Source: JAJFGI01 sp036397065
Lineage (GTDB): Bacteria > Pseudomonadota > Alphaproteobacteria > Kiloniellales > J153
Reading direction: 5' to 3'
Length of the DNA stretch: 64,000 nt
NCBI GenBank assembly: GCA_036397065.1
Contig: DASWJP010000004.1
Location: forward strand, 39,192-103,191
Shown: piece after piece, positions 19,319 to 26,524 of the stretch
Numbering within the stretch: the stretch's first letter is position 1
Layout of the letters: every line of letters begins with the position of its first letter
Notes under the pieces: model-generated
Told to the model about the DNA's origin: nothing
The model's database searches: none
The model's input: only the letters and a program-made list of their open reading frames with translations
Position numbers and translations under genes: made by a program

Positions 19319-20539
19319 TTAGTCCTCGCAGCGTCTGAAGACGAGCGAGGCGTTGGTGCCGCCAAAGCCAAAGCTGTTGGACATGACGCAACTGAGCGGC
19401 GCGTTGTCTTCCCGTTCGCGAATGATCGGTGCGCCTTCCGCCTCCGGGTCCAGGGTGTCGATATTGGCCGAGGCGGCAAGGAATTTGTGTTCGAGCATGA
19501 GCAGCGAATAGATCGCTTCGTGCACGCCGGCCGCCCCTTGCGCGTGGCCGGTCAAGGATTTGGTGGAAGCGATCCGCGGCACTTCGGCGCCGAAGACTTC
19601 GCGCACCGCCGCCAGCTCGATGGTATCGCCGACCGGCGTGGAGGTGCCGTGGGCGTTGATGTAGTCGATCTTGGAATTGCCCAGGCCGGCCAAGGCCTGG
19701 CGCATGCAGCGCATGGCGCCTTCGCCGGACGGGGCGACCATGTCGGCGCCATCGGACGTGGCGCCATAGCCGATCACTTCCGCATAGATCTTGGCGCCGC
19801 GCGCCTTGGCATGCTCCAGGGCTTCGAGAACGATGGTGCCGCCGCCGCCGGAAATGACGAAGCCGTCGCGATCCTTGTCATAGGGGCGCGAGGCCCGTTC
19901 GGGTGTCTCGTTATAATGGCTGGAGAGCGCGCCCATGCTGTCGAAGAGGACCGACAGGCTCCAGTGCACCTCCTCGCCGCCGCCGGCGAAGACGATGTCC
20001 TGCCTACCCATCTGAATCTGCTCATAGCCGTTACCGATGCAATGGGCGCTGGTCGAGCAGGCGGACGAGATGGAATAGCTCAGACCCTTGATCTTGTAGG
20101 CGGTGGCCAGATTGGCCGAGGTGGTGCTCGACATGCAGCGCGGGACCATATACGGGCCGACGCGCCGCGGTCCCTTTTCTCGCGCGGTATCGGCGGCCAG
20201 AACCTGATTCGATGGCGACGATCCGCCCGAGCCCATGATCAAACCGGTGCGCTCGTGGGAAATCTCCGCCTCGGTCAGGCCGGCATCCTCGATGGCCTCG
20301 CGCATGGCGACATAGTTGAAGGCGGCGGCATCGCCCATGAACCGGCGCAGGCGGCGGTCGATGGCCGCGTCAATATCCAGGCGGATATCGCCGTGCACCT
20401 GGCTGCGGAATCCCATCTCCGCATAGGTCTCGGCAAAGCGGATGCCGGAGCGCCCGGCCCGCAGGGAGTCGAGAACCTCCGGCTTGTTATTGCCGATGCT
20501 GGAGACGACCCCCATACCGGTGACCACGACACGGCGCAT
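19319..20539 (-). CDS. fabB: Beta-ketoacyl-ACP synthase I FabB
   Basis: Condensing enzyme needed for elongation of unsaturated fatty acids. 406 aa. The nucleophile Cys is in SSACSTSAHCIGNGY (about residue 163). The two histidines are in NAHGTSTPVGD (about 298) and SLTGHAQGAAG (about 333). The C-terminal SNSFGFGGTNASLVF block is complete. Pairing with fabA directly upstream, and not with fabD/fabG, supports FabB over FabF. Confidence 0.95.
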   Translation of the reverse strand: MRRVVVTGMGVVSSIGNNKPEVLDSLRAGRSGIRFAETYAEMGFRSQVHGDIRLDIDAAIDRRLRRFMGDAAAFNYVAMREAIEDAGLTEAEISHERTGLIMGSGGSSPSNQVLAADTAREKGPRRVGPYMVPRCMSSTTSANLATAYKIKGLSYSISSACSTSAHCIGNGYEQIQMGRQDIVFAGGGEEVHWSLSVLFDSMGALSSHYNETPERASRPYDKDRDGFVISGGGGTIVLEALEHAKARGAKIYAEVIGYGATSDGADMVAPSGEGAMRCMRQALAGLGNSKIDYINAHGTSTPVGDTIELAAVREVFGAEVPRIASTKSLTGHAQGAAGVHEAIYSLLMLEHKFLAASANIDTLDPEAEGAPIIREREDNAPLSCVMSNSFGFGGTNASLVFRRCED

Positions 20540-20565
20540 GATTCAACCCTCGGATGGCGCCGCTC

Positions 20566-21084
20566 TTAAGCGGTCTCCGGCGCGGTGAAAAGGCCAACTT
20601 TCAAGCCGTTGGCCTGATAGACGGGTTCGCCGTCCACTTTCATCAGGCCGTCGGCGATGCCCAGGACCAGCTTGCGCTGGATGATCCGCTTGAGGTTGAG
20701 ATGATAGGTCACCAGCTTTGCCGTGGGCAGAACCTGACCGGTCAGCTTCACCTCGCCCACGCCCAGGGCGCGGCCCCGGCCCGGCGCCCCCAGCCAGCCG
20801 AGAAAGAAGCCGGCCAATTGCCACAAGGCATCCAACCCGAGGCATCCCGGCATCACCGGATCGTCTTCGAAGTGACAGCGGAAGAACCACAGATCGGGCT
20901 TCACATCGTACTCGGCGACGATCTCGCCATTGTCGTGCGCGCCACCCTTATCGGTAATCCGGGTAATCCGGTCGAACATCAGCATCGGCGGCAACGGCAG
21001 CTGGGCGTTGCCCGGACCGAACAGTTTGCCATGGGCACACTGCAGCAGGTCCTCGTAGCTGAAGCTGTGTTTGCGCTCTGTCAA
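20566..21084 (-). CDS. fabA: 3-hydroxydecanoyl-ACP dehydratase/isomerase FabA
   Basis: Introduces the cis double bond for anaerobic-type unsaturated fatty acid synthesis. The family almost always starts TERKHSFSYEDLL, which here follows a TTG codon at 21084 preceded by AGGTGAGG; this start gives 172 aa, the E. coli FabA length. An ATG 14 codons upstream (21126) is the alternative. The active-site His is in FRCHFEDDPVMPG and the Asp follows in GLDALWQL. First gene of fabA-fabB-fabI. Confidence 0.95.
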   Translation of the reverse strand: MTERKHSFSYEDLLQCAHGKLFGPGNAQLPLPPMLMFDRITRITDKGGAHDNGEIVAEYDVKPDLWFFRCHFEDDPVMPGCLGLDALWQLAGFFLGWLGAPGRGRALGVGEVKLTGQVLPTAKLVTYHLNLKRIIQRKLVLGIADGLMKVDGEPVYQANGLKVGLFTAPETA

Positions 21085-21180
21085 CGACCTCACCTGGGCG
21101 CGAAGGGGATACGGCGATGCGGTCACACAAATACACGCCGGCGCGATAACCTACGCTGCCGCATCGTTCCCGCGATGTAA

Positions 21181-21211
21181 ACTATAGCACAGTCACCCGG
21201 ACGGAAATCAA
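21181..21211 (-). promoter_or_regulatory. Candidate sigma-70 promoter for fabA-fabB-fabI
   Basis: Reading leftward, TTGATT (21211-21206) and TATAGT (21186-21181) are separated by 19 bases, about 90 bases before the fabA TTG. The -10 is good; the spacer is long. No FabR-like palindrome was recognised. Confidence 0.4.
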
Positions 21212-21382
21212 CCGGATTGGCCCGGGGAATTGGCCTGGGTATCGGCGCTGGCCTAGTCCGAACCGATCGGCCTTCGGTGTGGCTCCGGCGGCCGTATGGT
21301 TAATTGAACTTATTCCAAATAAACTCACAATCGACTGTTTTTGCCCTTTAAATCCGTCTCAGGTTCGGCCATATATCGTGTC

Positions 21383-21805
21383 ATGACCCATCCGCGCCCC
21401 TATGGGGACACGATTGCCCGGCTGAAGACCGTCGGCTTGCGGCCGACCCGGCAGCGCCTCGCTCTGGCCCGCCTGCTCTTTGCCGGCGGCGATCGGCATT
21501 TGACCGCTGAGCAGTTGCACGGCGAAGCGGCCGCGGCGCAAGTCCCGGTATCCCTGGCCACGGTCTACAACACCCTGCACCAGTTCACCGCGGCGGGCCT
21601 GCTGCGCGAGGTGATCGTGGAAGCCGGGCGCTCCTACTTCGATACCAACGTCTCCGACCACCATCACTTCTTTCACGAAGACAACGGCCGCCTGGAAGAC
21701 ATTGCCGGCGACGAGGTGAGTCTGGGCGATTTGCCTCAGCCGCCCAAGGGCAAGCGCATCCGCCGCGTCGACGTCATCATTCGGGTGGCGGATAACGACA
21801 GATAG
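21383..21805 (+). CDS. irr: Fur-family iron response regulator Irr
   Basis: 140 aa from ATG 21383; an in-frame upstream start at 21341 adds 14 residues without homology. The Fur-type winged helix is at LRPTRQRLALARLLF and VSLATVYNTLHQF. The His-rich HHHFFHED stretch (residues 93-100) matches the heme/metal-responsive region of alphaproteobacterial Irr proteins. No N-terminal heme-regulatory Cys-Pro motif is present, as in many Irr outside Bradyrhizobium. Irr senses heme and controls iron and heme genes. The next gene, a rubrerythrin, carries an Irr-box-like site. Confidence 0.88.
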   Translation: MTHPRPYGDTIARLKTVGLRPTRQRLALARLLFAGGDRHLTAEQLHGEAAAAQVPVSLATVYNTLHQFTAAGLLREVIVEAGRSYFDTNVSDHHHFFHEDNGRLEDIAGDEVSLGDLPQPPKGKRIRRVDVIIRVADNDR

Positions 21806-21834
21806 TCGTTTTCCCGCTACCCTTTAATAAATTA

Positions 21835-21851
21835 TCTAGAAACATTCTAAT
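21835..21851 (+). promoter_or_regulatory. Candidate Irr (ICE) box upstream of rubrerythrin
   Basis: TCTAGAA-ACA-TTCTAAT is an interrupted inverted repeat of TAGAA/TTCTA with a 3-base spacer, very close to the TTTAGAA-N3-TTCTAAA type box of alphaproteobacterial Irr. It ends three bases before the -35 hexamer of the rubrerythrin promoter and lies 30 bases after the irr stop. Confidence 0.6.
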
Positions 21852-21854
21852 CTA

Positions 21855-21883
21855 TTGACAGGCGCCTCTCGGCGGCCTATCTA
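21855..21883 (+). promoter_or_regulatory. Sigma-70-type promoter for the rubrerythrin operon
   Basis: A consensus TTGACA (21855-21860), a 17-base spacer and TATCTA (21878-21883). The predicted start near 21890 leaves a leader of about 85 bases before the ATG. The -10 is weak, which would suit activation by a factor at the adjacent box. Confidence 0.6.
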
Positions 21884-21973
21884 GCGGGTATGGCCGATGG
21901 CATTCGGTCCGCAAGATTGATGAACCATCACACCACGGCGGACGCCGCACCACAGCAGCAGAGGGAGTGCACC

Positions 21974-22393
21974 ATGGCGAAACTCAAGGGTTCGAAAACG
22001 GAAGAGAATTTGAAGGCCGCCTTCGCCGGCGAAAGCCAGGCCAACCGGCGCTATCTCTATTTCGCGCAAAAGGCCGACGTCGAGGGCTACAACGATGTAT
22101 CGGCGGTGTTCCGCTCCACCGCCGAGGGTGAGACCGGCCATGCGCACGGCCACCTCCAGTACCTGGAAGAGGTGGGCGATCCGGCGACCGGCGAGCCCAT
22201 CGGCGATACCTCCCTCAACCTGAAGGCAGCGATCGCCGGCGAAACCCACGAGTACACGGACATGTACCCGGGCATGGCGCGCACCGCGCGGCAGGAAGGT
22301 TTCGAGGAAATCGCCGATTGGTTCGAGACCTTGGCCAAGGCGGAGAAGAGCCACGCCGGCCGTTTCCAAAAGGCTCTCGATACCATCGGTTAA
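21974..22393 (+). CDS. Rubrerythrin without rubredoxin domain (erythrin-type)
   Basis: Ferritin-like di-iron protein, probably a peroxide reductase. 139 aa from ATG 21974, with GAGGGAG six bases upstream; a longer in-frame ORF from 21890 is less likely. Di-iron ligands are visible as Glu20, Glu53-x2-His56, Glu90/Glu93 and Glu124-x2-His127. There is no cysteine, so the C-terminal rubredoxin-like Fe(Cys)4 domain of classic rubrerythrins is absent and electrons must come from another protein. The Fe-S protein encoded just downstream is the natural candidate. Confidence 0.9.
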   Translation: MAKLKGSKTEENLKAAFAGESQANRRYLYFAQKADVEGYNDVSAVFRSTAEGETGHAHGHLQYLEEVGDPATGEPIGDTSLNLKAAIAGETHEYTDMYPGMARTARQEGFEEIADWFETLAKAEKSHAGRFQKALDTIG

Positions 22394-22405
22394 GTTTGCG
22401 CCTGT

Positions 22406-22436
22406 CGGCCGCGTCCCGGGCACACCGGCGCGGCCG
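22406..22436 (+). other. GC-rich hairpin between rubrerythrin and the Fe-S protein gene
   Basis: CGGCCGCG (22406-22413) pairs with CGCGGCCG (22429-22436) around a 15-base loop. It has no T run, so it is not an intrinsic terminator; it could stabilise the upstream mRNA. Confidence 0.4.
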
Positions 22437-22480
22437 CCAAGCCACAGTCGGATCCCACAATCGGATCCAGGAGTTGAGGT

Positions 22481-23836
22481 ATGCGCGAAGGCGGTCTCGA
22501 TGCGCCGGTGCGTCAGCCATTGGATTGGCGCGACCCGGATTTTGCCGATCCCGAGAAGATCGACGCGGAATTGCGCCGGGTCTTCGACATCTGTCACGGC
22601 TGCCGCCGCTGCTTCAATCTGTGCGATTCGTTCCCGACCCTCTTCGATCTGATCGACGAGTCCGATAGCGGCGAGCTGGATGGGGTCGACAGCGCCGATT
22701 TCGCCAAGGTGGTGGACGGCTGCACCCTGTGCGACATGTGTTTCATGGTCAGCTGCCCCTATGTGCCGCCGCACGAGTTCAATCTGGATTTTCCGCACCT
22801 GATGCTCCGCTACCGCGCCGCCGAGTTGCGCCAAGGCAAGGGCGGCGGGGCCGTGGCCGAGCTGAGCAAGACCGACCGCAACGGCAAGCTGGCCAGCCAC
22901 ATCCCGGCCCTGGCCAACTGGGCCAGCGATACCGGGAACCGCCTCACCCGGCCGATACTCGAAGGGGTGGCCGGGGTCCACCGCAAGGCGGCGCTGCCCA
23001 AATTTCACGGCACCACGTTCACCGACGGCGCGGCCAAATCCGCGCCCAAGGTGAACACTGCGGCCCCGGCGCACGGGCGCAAGGCGGTGCTCTATGCCAC
23101 TTGTTTCGTCAACTACAACAGCCCGGGGATCGGCACGGCGGCACGGCGCGTGCTCGCCCACAACGGGGTCGAGACCGAGGTGGTCTATCCCCGCTGCTGC
23201 GCCATGCCCCAGTTGGAGCGCGGCGATCTACCGGCTGTCGCCGCGGCCGCCAATGACGTGGCCGAGGCCATGGCGCCGTGGATCGACAAAGGCTACGACG
23301 TGATCGCTTTGACGCCGTCGTGCGCTCTCATGTTGAAATTCGAGTGGCCGCTGATCCTGCCCGAGGACGCGCGCATCAAGCGCTTGGCGCAGGCGACCTA
23401 CGACATCGCCGAATACGTGGTCGACATCGCCAAGACCGAAGGCATGGCCGAGGGCTTGCAACCGTTGCCCGGCGGCGTGGCGCTGCACATGGCGTGTCAT
23501 GCACGGGCGCAGAACATGGGCGCCAAGGCGGCCGAGATGCTGCGCCTGGTGCCGCAGGCGGAGGTGGCGGTGATCGAGCGCTGCTCCGGCCATGGCGGCT
23601 CGTGGGGCATCATGAAGGAGCACTTCGAGACCGCCCTCAAGGTCGGCCGTCCGGCGGCGCGGCTGGCCAAGAACGCCGAAAAAACTTATCTCGCCTCCGA
23701 ATGTCCGCTGGCCGGTACGCACTTGGTGCAAGGCATCGAACGCATGACGGAAGCCGGCGAGCCGGCACCGGCCGCCGCCCATCATCCCATCGAACTGTTC
23801 GCCCAGGCCTACGGCTTCGGCGCGGACGAAGCTTGA
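22481..23836 (+). CDS. Fe-S oxidoreductase with two 4Fe-4S motifs and CCG domains
   Basis: 451 aa, of the HdrD/GlpC/glycolate-oxidase-like electron-transfer group. The N-terminal ferredoxin part has CHGCRRCFNLC (about 38-48) and CTLCDMCFMVSCP (about 81-93). The first CCG domain is intact (CFVNYNS followed by YPRCCAMPQLERG, about 206-248). In the second, the CCG signature reads RCSGHGGSWG (about 366-375), so the second Cys is Ser. AGGAG lies seven bases before the ATG. It sits between a rubrerythrin lacking its own rubredoxin and a DUF3501 gene, so a role as electron donor to the rubrerythrin is plausible but inferred. Confidence 0.85.
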   Translation: MREGGLDAPVRQPLDWRDPDFADPEKIDAELRRVFDICHGCRRCFNLCDSFPTLFDLIDESDSGELDGVDSADFAKVVDGCTLCDMCFMVSCPYVPPHEFNLDFPHLMLRYRAAELRQGKGGGAVAELSKTDRNGKLASHIPALANWASDTGNRLTRPILEGVAGVHRKAALPKFHGTTFTDGAAKSAPKVNTAAPAHGRKAVLYATCFVNYNSPGIGTAARRVLAHNGVETEVVYPRCCAMPQLERGDLPAVAAAANDVAEAMAPWIDKGYDVIALTPSCALMLKFEWPLILPEDARIKRLAQATYDIAEYVVDIAKTEGMAEGLQPLPGGVALHMACHARAQNMGAKAAEMLRLVPQAEVAVIERCSGHGGSWGIMKEHFETALKVGRPAARLAKNAEKTYLASECPLAGTHLVQGIERMTEAGEPAPAAAHHPIELFAQAYGFGADEA

Positions 23837-23846
23837 GACGATTGCC

Positions 23847-24443
23847 ATGACCGCCTGCCCGAAGCACGAGATTCGCCGCGACGACATCATGGACATGGCG
23901 GCCTATGAACGCATCCGCGTCGAACGCCGGCGCGAGCTGGTTCAAATCAAGCGCCAGCGGCGCCTGGAGGTCGGGCCGGAATGCCTGTTCCATTTCGAGA
24001 ACTACGAGACCATGTCGGCGCAGATTCACGAGATGCTGTATATCGAAAAGGGCGGCGAGGCGCAGATCGCCGACGAGCTGGCGGCCTACAATCCGCTGAT
24101 CCCGAACGGCCGCGAGCTGGTGGCGACCGTCATGTTCGAGATCGACGAGCCGGCCCGCCGCCACGCCGTGCTCGCCAAGCTGGGCGGCATCGAAGAGACC
24201 GCGGTCGTGCGCATCGGCGGCGAGACCATCAAGGGCCGGGCCGAGGCCGACGTGGACCGCACCAACGCCGCCGGCAAGGCCTCGTCCGTGCAATTCATCC
24301 ACTTCCCCTTCACCGATGCCCAGGTGGCCGCCTTCCGGGCCCCGGGGGCCGAGATCCTGGTCGGCTTCACCCATCCGCACTACGGCCACATGGCGGTCAT
24401 GCCGGAGGGCGTGCGCCAGGCCCTGGCCAAGGACTTCGACTAA
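23847..24443 (+). CDS. DUF3501 family protein
   Basis: 198 aa soluble protein of unknown function. I recognise it from the pattern of an Arg/Glu-rich N-terminal helix (YERIRVERRRELVQIKRQRR), then ENYETMSAQIHEMLYIEK, LIPNGRELVATVMFEID and the C-terminal HPHYGH block. It begins ten bases after the Fe-S protein gene. The trio rubrerythrin, CCG Fe-S protein and DUF3501 recurs in proteobacteria as I recall it. Conserved His and Glu residues could bind metal, but nothing here proves that. Confidence 0.75.
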   Translation: MTACPKHEIRRDDIMDMAAYERIRVERRRELVQIKRQRRLEVGPECLFHFENYETMSAQIHEMLYIEKGGEAQIADELAAYNPLIPNGRELVATVMFEIDEPARRHAVLAKLGGIEETAVVRIGGETIKGRAEADVDRTNAAGKASSVQFIHFPFTDAQVAAFRAPGAEILVGFTHPHYGHMAVMPEGVRQALAKDFD

Positions 24444-24492
24444 GGCCCCCATCGGCCGGCGTGCCGCCGCAGCCTCTCAAAATTCCCCTTCG

Positions 24493-24609
24493 GTCATCCT
24501 CGGACAAGCGCCGCATCAGCGGCGCGCCGATCCGAGGATCCAAGGCCAGGATGGTCCCTGGGCCTGCACTGGATCCTCGGGTCTCCGTTTCGCTCCGCCC
24601 AAGGATGAC
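24493..24609. repeat. Palindromic intergenic repeat (MITE-like)
   Basis: About 117 bases bounded by inverted ends GTCATCCTCGG (24493-24503) and CCAAGGATGAC (24599-24609), identical apart from one position. An inner inverted pair is CCGAGGATCCA (24532-24542) and TGGATCCTCGG (24570-24580). No open frame of interest lies inside. The GTCATCCT...AGGATGAC form resembles dispersed intergenic repeats common in alphaproteobacteria. Confidence 0.7.
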
Positions 24610-24683
24610 GAAAGAGGCCGGTGGGCTTGAGGGGCGAGCTTGAGGGGTGGGCTTGACCGGCTGCGGGCTTCAGCTTATCAATC

Positions 24684-24711
24684 AATTAAACATCTGTTCA
24701 TATGTTATAGT
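24684..24711 (+). promoter_or_regulatory. Promoter with SmtB/CzrA-like operator
   Basis: An AT-rich patch in a GC-rich genome. An imperfect inverted repeat is centred at 24694-24695 (AACA-TC-TGTT), extending outward to AATTAAACA and TGTTCATAT, the 12-2-12 layout typical of SmtB/CzrA sites. A -10 candidate TATAGT lies at 24706-24711; the -35 is weak. The operator would overlap the promoter, giving autorepression. Confidence 0.55.
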
Positions 24712-24776
24712 GTTCAATTGGCACCGTGCCGATGGCTCATCGCCGGCTGACCAGGGCTGCATTCAGGAGGCAAACG

Positions 24777-25106
24777 ATGGACTCTCACTCCCCGGACAGG
24801 GTGGCCGCCTTGGCCGATGTTTTCCACCTCATGGGGGATGGCAACCGGCTGCGGATCCTGCTTCTGGTCCGCGACGAGCCGCACGCGGTGGGCGAGATCG
24901 CCGCCGCCACAAACCTGTCGCCGTCCCTGGTCAGCCACCATTTGCGCCTGCTGCGCGCCGGCCGCCTGGTGCGAGGCGAGCGGCGCGGCAAGCACGTCTA
25001 CTATGCCCTCGACGATGCGCATGTGCGCTGCGTCCTCAACGACATGACCGATCATCTAGCAGAAGACGCGGCGGTGGCGCTGCACCCGGACCGCGCGGCC
25101 GGTTGA
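24777..25106 (+). CDS. ArsR/SmtB-family metal-responsive repressor (zinc-sensor type)
   Basis: 109 aa, starting at ATG 24777 with AGGAGG six bases upstream. Winged HTH at VGEIAAATNLSPSLVSHHL (about 38-56). The C-terminal alpha-5 helix carries Asp80-x-His82-x10-His93-x2-Glu96, which is exactly the spacing of the SmtB/CzrA zinc site (Asp, His, His, Glu/His). No alpha-3 Cys site is present: the only Cys is Cys85. It is therefore probably a zinc or cobalt sensor that releases DNA on metal binding, controlling itself and the transporter one base downstream. Confidence 0.85.
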   Translation: MDSHSPDRVAALADVFHLMGDGNRLRILLLVRDEPHAVGEIAAATNLSPSLVSHHLRLLRAGRLVRGERRGKHVYYALDDAHVRCVLNDMTDHLAEDAAVALHPDRAAG

Positions 25107-25107
25107 T

Positions 25108-25731
25108 ATGGCGAGCTGTTGCGCCCATGACGCGGCGGCCCTGCGCACCAGCCGCCGCCTGCTTTGGATCGTGCTGGTCCTCAATGCCGGCATGTTCGCG
25201 GTCGAAGCGGTGGCCGGCTGGCAGGCCGAATCCCTGGCCCTGCAGGCCGATGCGCTCGATTTCCTCGGCGATTCGGCGAATTATGCCATTGCCCTTTTTG
25301 TCCTCACCCGCTCGGTTGCCTGGCGCGCCGGTTCGGCCCTGGCCAAGGGGCTGGCCATGGTCGGCTTCGGCGGCTTTCTACTGATCGCCAGTCTCTGGCA
25401 TGTGCTGGTGGGCGCGGCACCCGAGGCGCCGGTGATGGGCGTCATCGGGGCCATGGCCTTGCTGGTCAACGTGGTGTGCGCCGCGTTGTTGTTCCGCTTT
25501 CGCACGGGCGATGCAAACCTGCGGGCCGTCTGGCTGTGCAGCCGCAACGATGCCATCGGCAATCTGGCGGTGATCGCGGCCGCCGGCGGGGTCTTCTTGA
25601 CCGGAACCCCGTGGCCGGACCTGGCGGTCGGCCTGGTACTGGCGATGCTGGCGATCGGCGCCGGGTCATCGGTCATCCGCCAGGCCCGCGGCGAGTTGCG
25701 GGTCGCGGCCGGTGCGGCGGCCGCCGAATAG
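25108..25731 (+). CDS. Short cation diffusion facilitator (CDF)-like transporter
   Basis: 207 aa membrane protein with about six hydrophobic segments, matching the transmembrane half of the CDF family. It lacks the cytoplasmic C-terminal domain of about 90 residues. Metal-site candidates are the Asp residues in ADALDFLGDSAN (TM2) and in SRNDAIGNL (TM5). The N-terminus MASCCAHD contains Cys-Cys-x-His. It starts one base after the ArsR gene stop, so the two form a metal-sensing and efflux pair. Substrate zinc/cobalt is inferred from the regulator. Confidence 0.8.
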   Translation: MASCCAHDAAALRTSRRLLWIVLVLNAGMFAVEAVAGWQAESLALQADALDFLGDSANYAIALFVLTRSVAWRAGSALAKGLAMVGFGGFLLIASLWHVLVGAAPEAPVMGVIGAMALLVNVVCAALLFRFRTGDANLRAVWLCSRNDAIGNLAVIAAAGGVFLTGTPWPDLAVGLVLAMLAIGAGSSVIRQARGELRVAAGAAAAE

Positions 25732-25752
25732 ACTGGCGCGGGGCGGCGGTGG

Positions 25753-26325
25753 CTAACGCACCTCTTCGCCCGGGGCGACACCGTAAATCTCATCGTCGCG
25801 CAGCCAGCCGGCGCGTCCTCCGACCTCGATCTCGCACCACCCGCTAGAACAGCGGTTGAGTTTTCCGGTCACGCCCGCCTCCAACAGGGCCTGGCCCGCC
25901 GCGCCCTCCTCCGGCGTGCGACGCAACAGGCGCTGCTTGCCGATCACCAGGACCTGGCGGTCGCCGGTGAGCATGTTCTGATGCACCCAGCCGATGCTGC
26001 CCTCCCAATCGCGAATCCGCCGCCAGGTCTCGAACTCGTCGATCACCTCGACGGGCAGTCCGGTTTGCGCATAGACCCATTCGATGGGATAGCGCAGGCC
26101 CGGACCGGTGCGCAGGTTCACCTCGGGCGCCCGCAGCGCCACATAGCGGGGCAAGGGCAGGCCGCTGATCGGGCCGATGCGCGGCGCCCCGGCGCCCTCC
26201 GGTGGCGTGCCCTGGCCAAGCGCCCCGGACGGTGCCAGGGCCAGCAATGGGGCCAGCAACAGAGCCGGTGCCAGGGCCGCCAGCAGGATTGCGATCTGCA
26301 TCACATGGCGTATCGATGCGCCCAT
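25753..26325 (-). CDS. Exported bacterial SH3-domain protein
   Basis: 190 aa from ATG 26325; a longer frame from 26409 adds residues without homology. A hydrophobic signal sequence (about residues 9-35) ends near SGALGQG. Two SH3-like units follow: VALRAPEVNLRTGPGLRYPIEWVY (about 60-115) and KLNRCSSGWCEIEVGGRAGWL (about 150-180). Such proteins usually act in the periplasm or bind cell wall. It is divergent from the dehydrogenase gene. Function not established. Confidence 0.8.
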   Translation of the reverse strand: MGASIRHVMQIAILLAALAPALLLAPLLALAPSGALGQGTPPEGAGAPRIGPISGLPLPRYVALRAPEVNLRTGPGLRYPIEWVYAQTGLPVEVIDEFETWRRIRDWEGSIGWVHQNMLTGDRQVLVIGKQRLLRRTPEEGAAGQALLEAGVTGKLNRCSSGWCEIEVGGRAGWLRDDEIYGVAPGEEVR

Positions 26326-26524
26326 GTCGGTTTCCGAAATCTCCTGTAAAACGCGGGGCGTGCGTGCGGGCTTGCCCTTTGACCTAACCTCGTCGGGCAG
26401 GCGGGTCAAGGCGGCTGATACGGGCTGGAAGAGGCCGCCGCACTGGACAAAGGCGGCACCCGCCTGCTATGGCAAGCCGCGATCTCGGCACCCAAGATCA
26501 AGCCCCGCGCGGATCTATAGGAAC

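Larger units (their letters stand above)
24444..24776. other. Intergenic region between the DUF3501 gene and the zinc-sensor gene
   Basis: 333 bases without a gene. It holds the palindromic repeat (24493-24609) and, in its AT-rich right part, the promoter/operator of the ArsR-family gene (24684-24711). I see nothing else in it. Confidence 0.7.
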
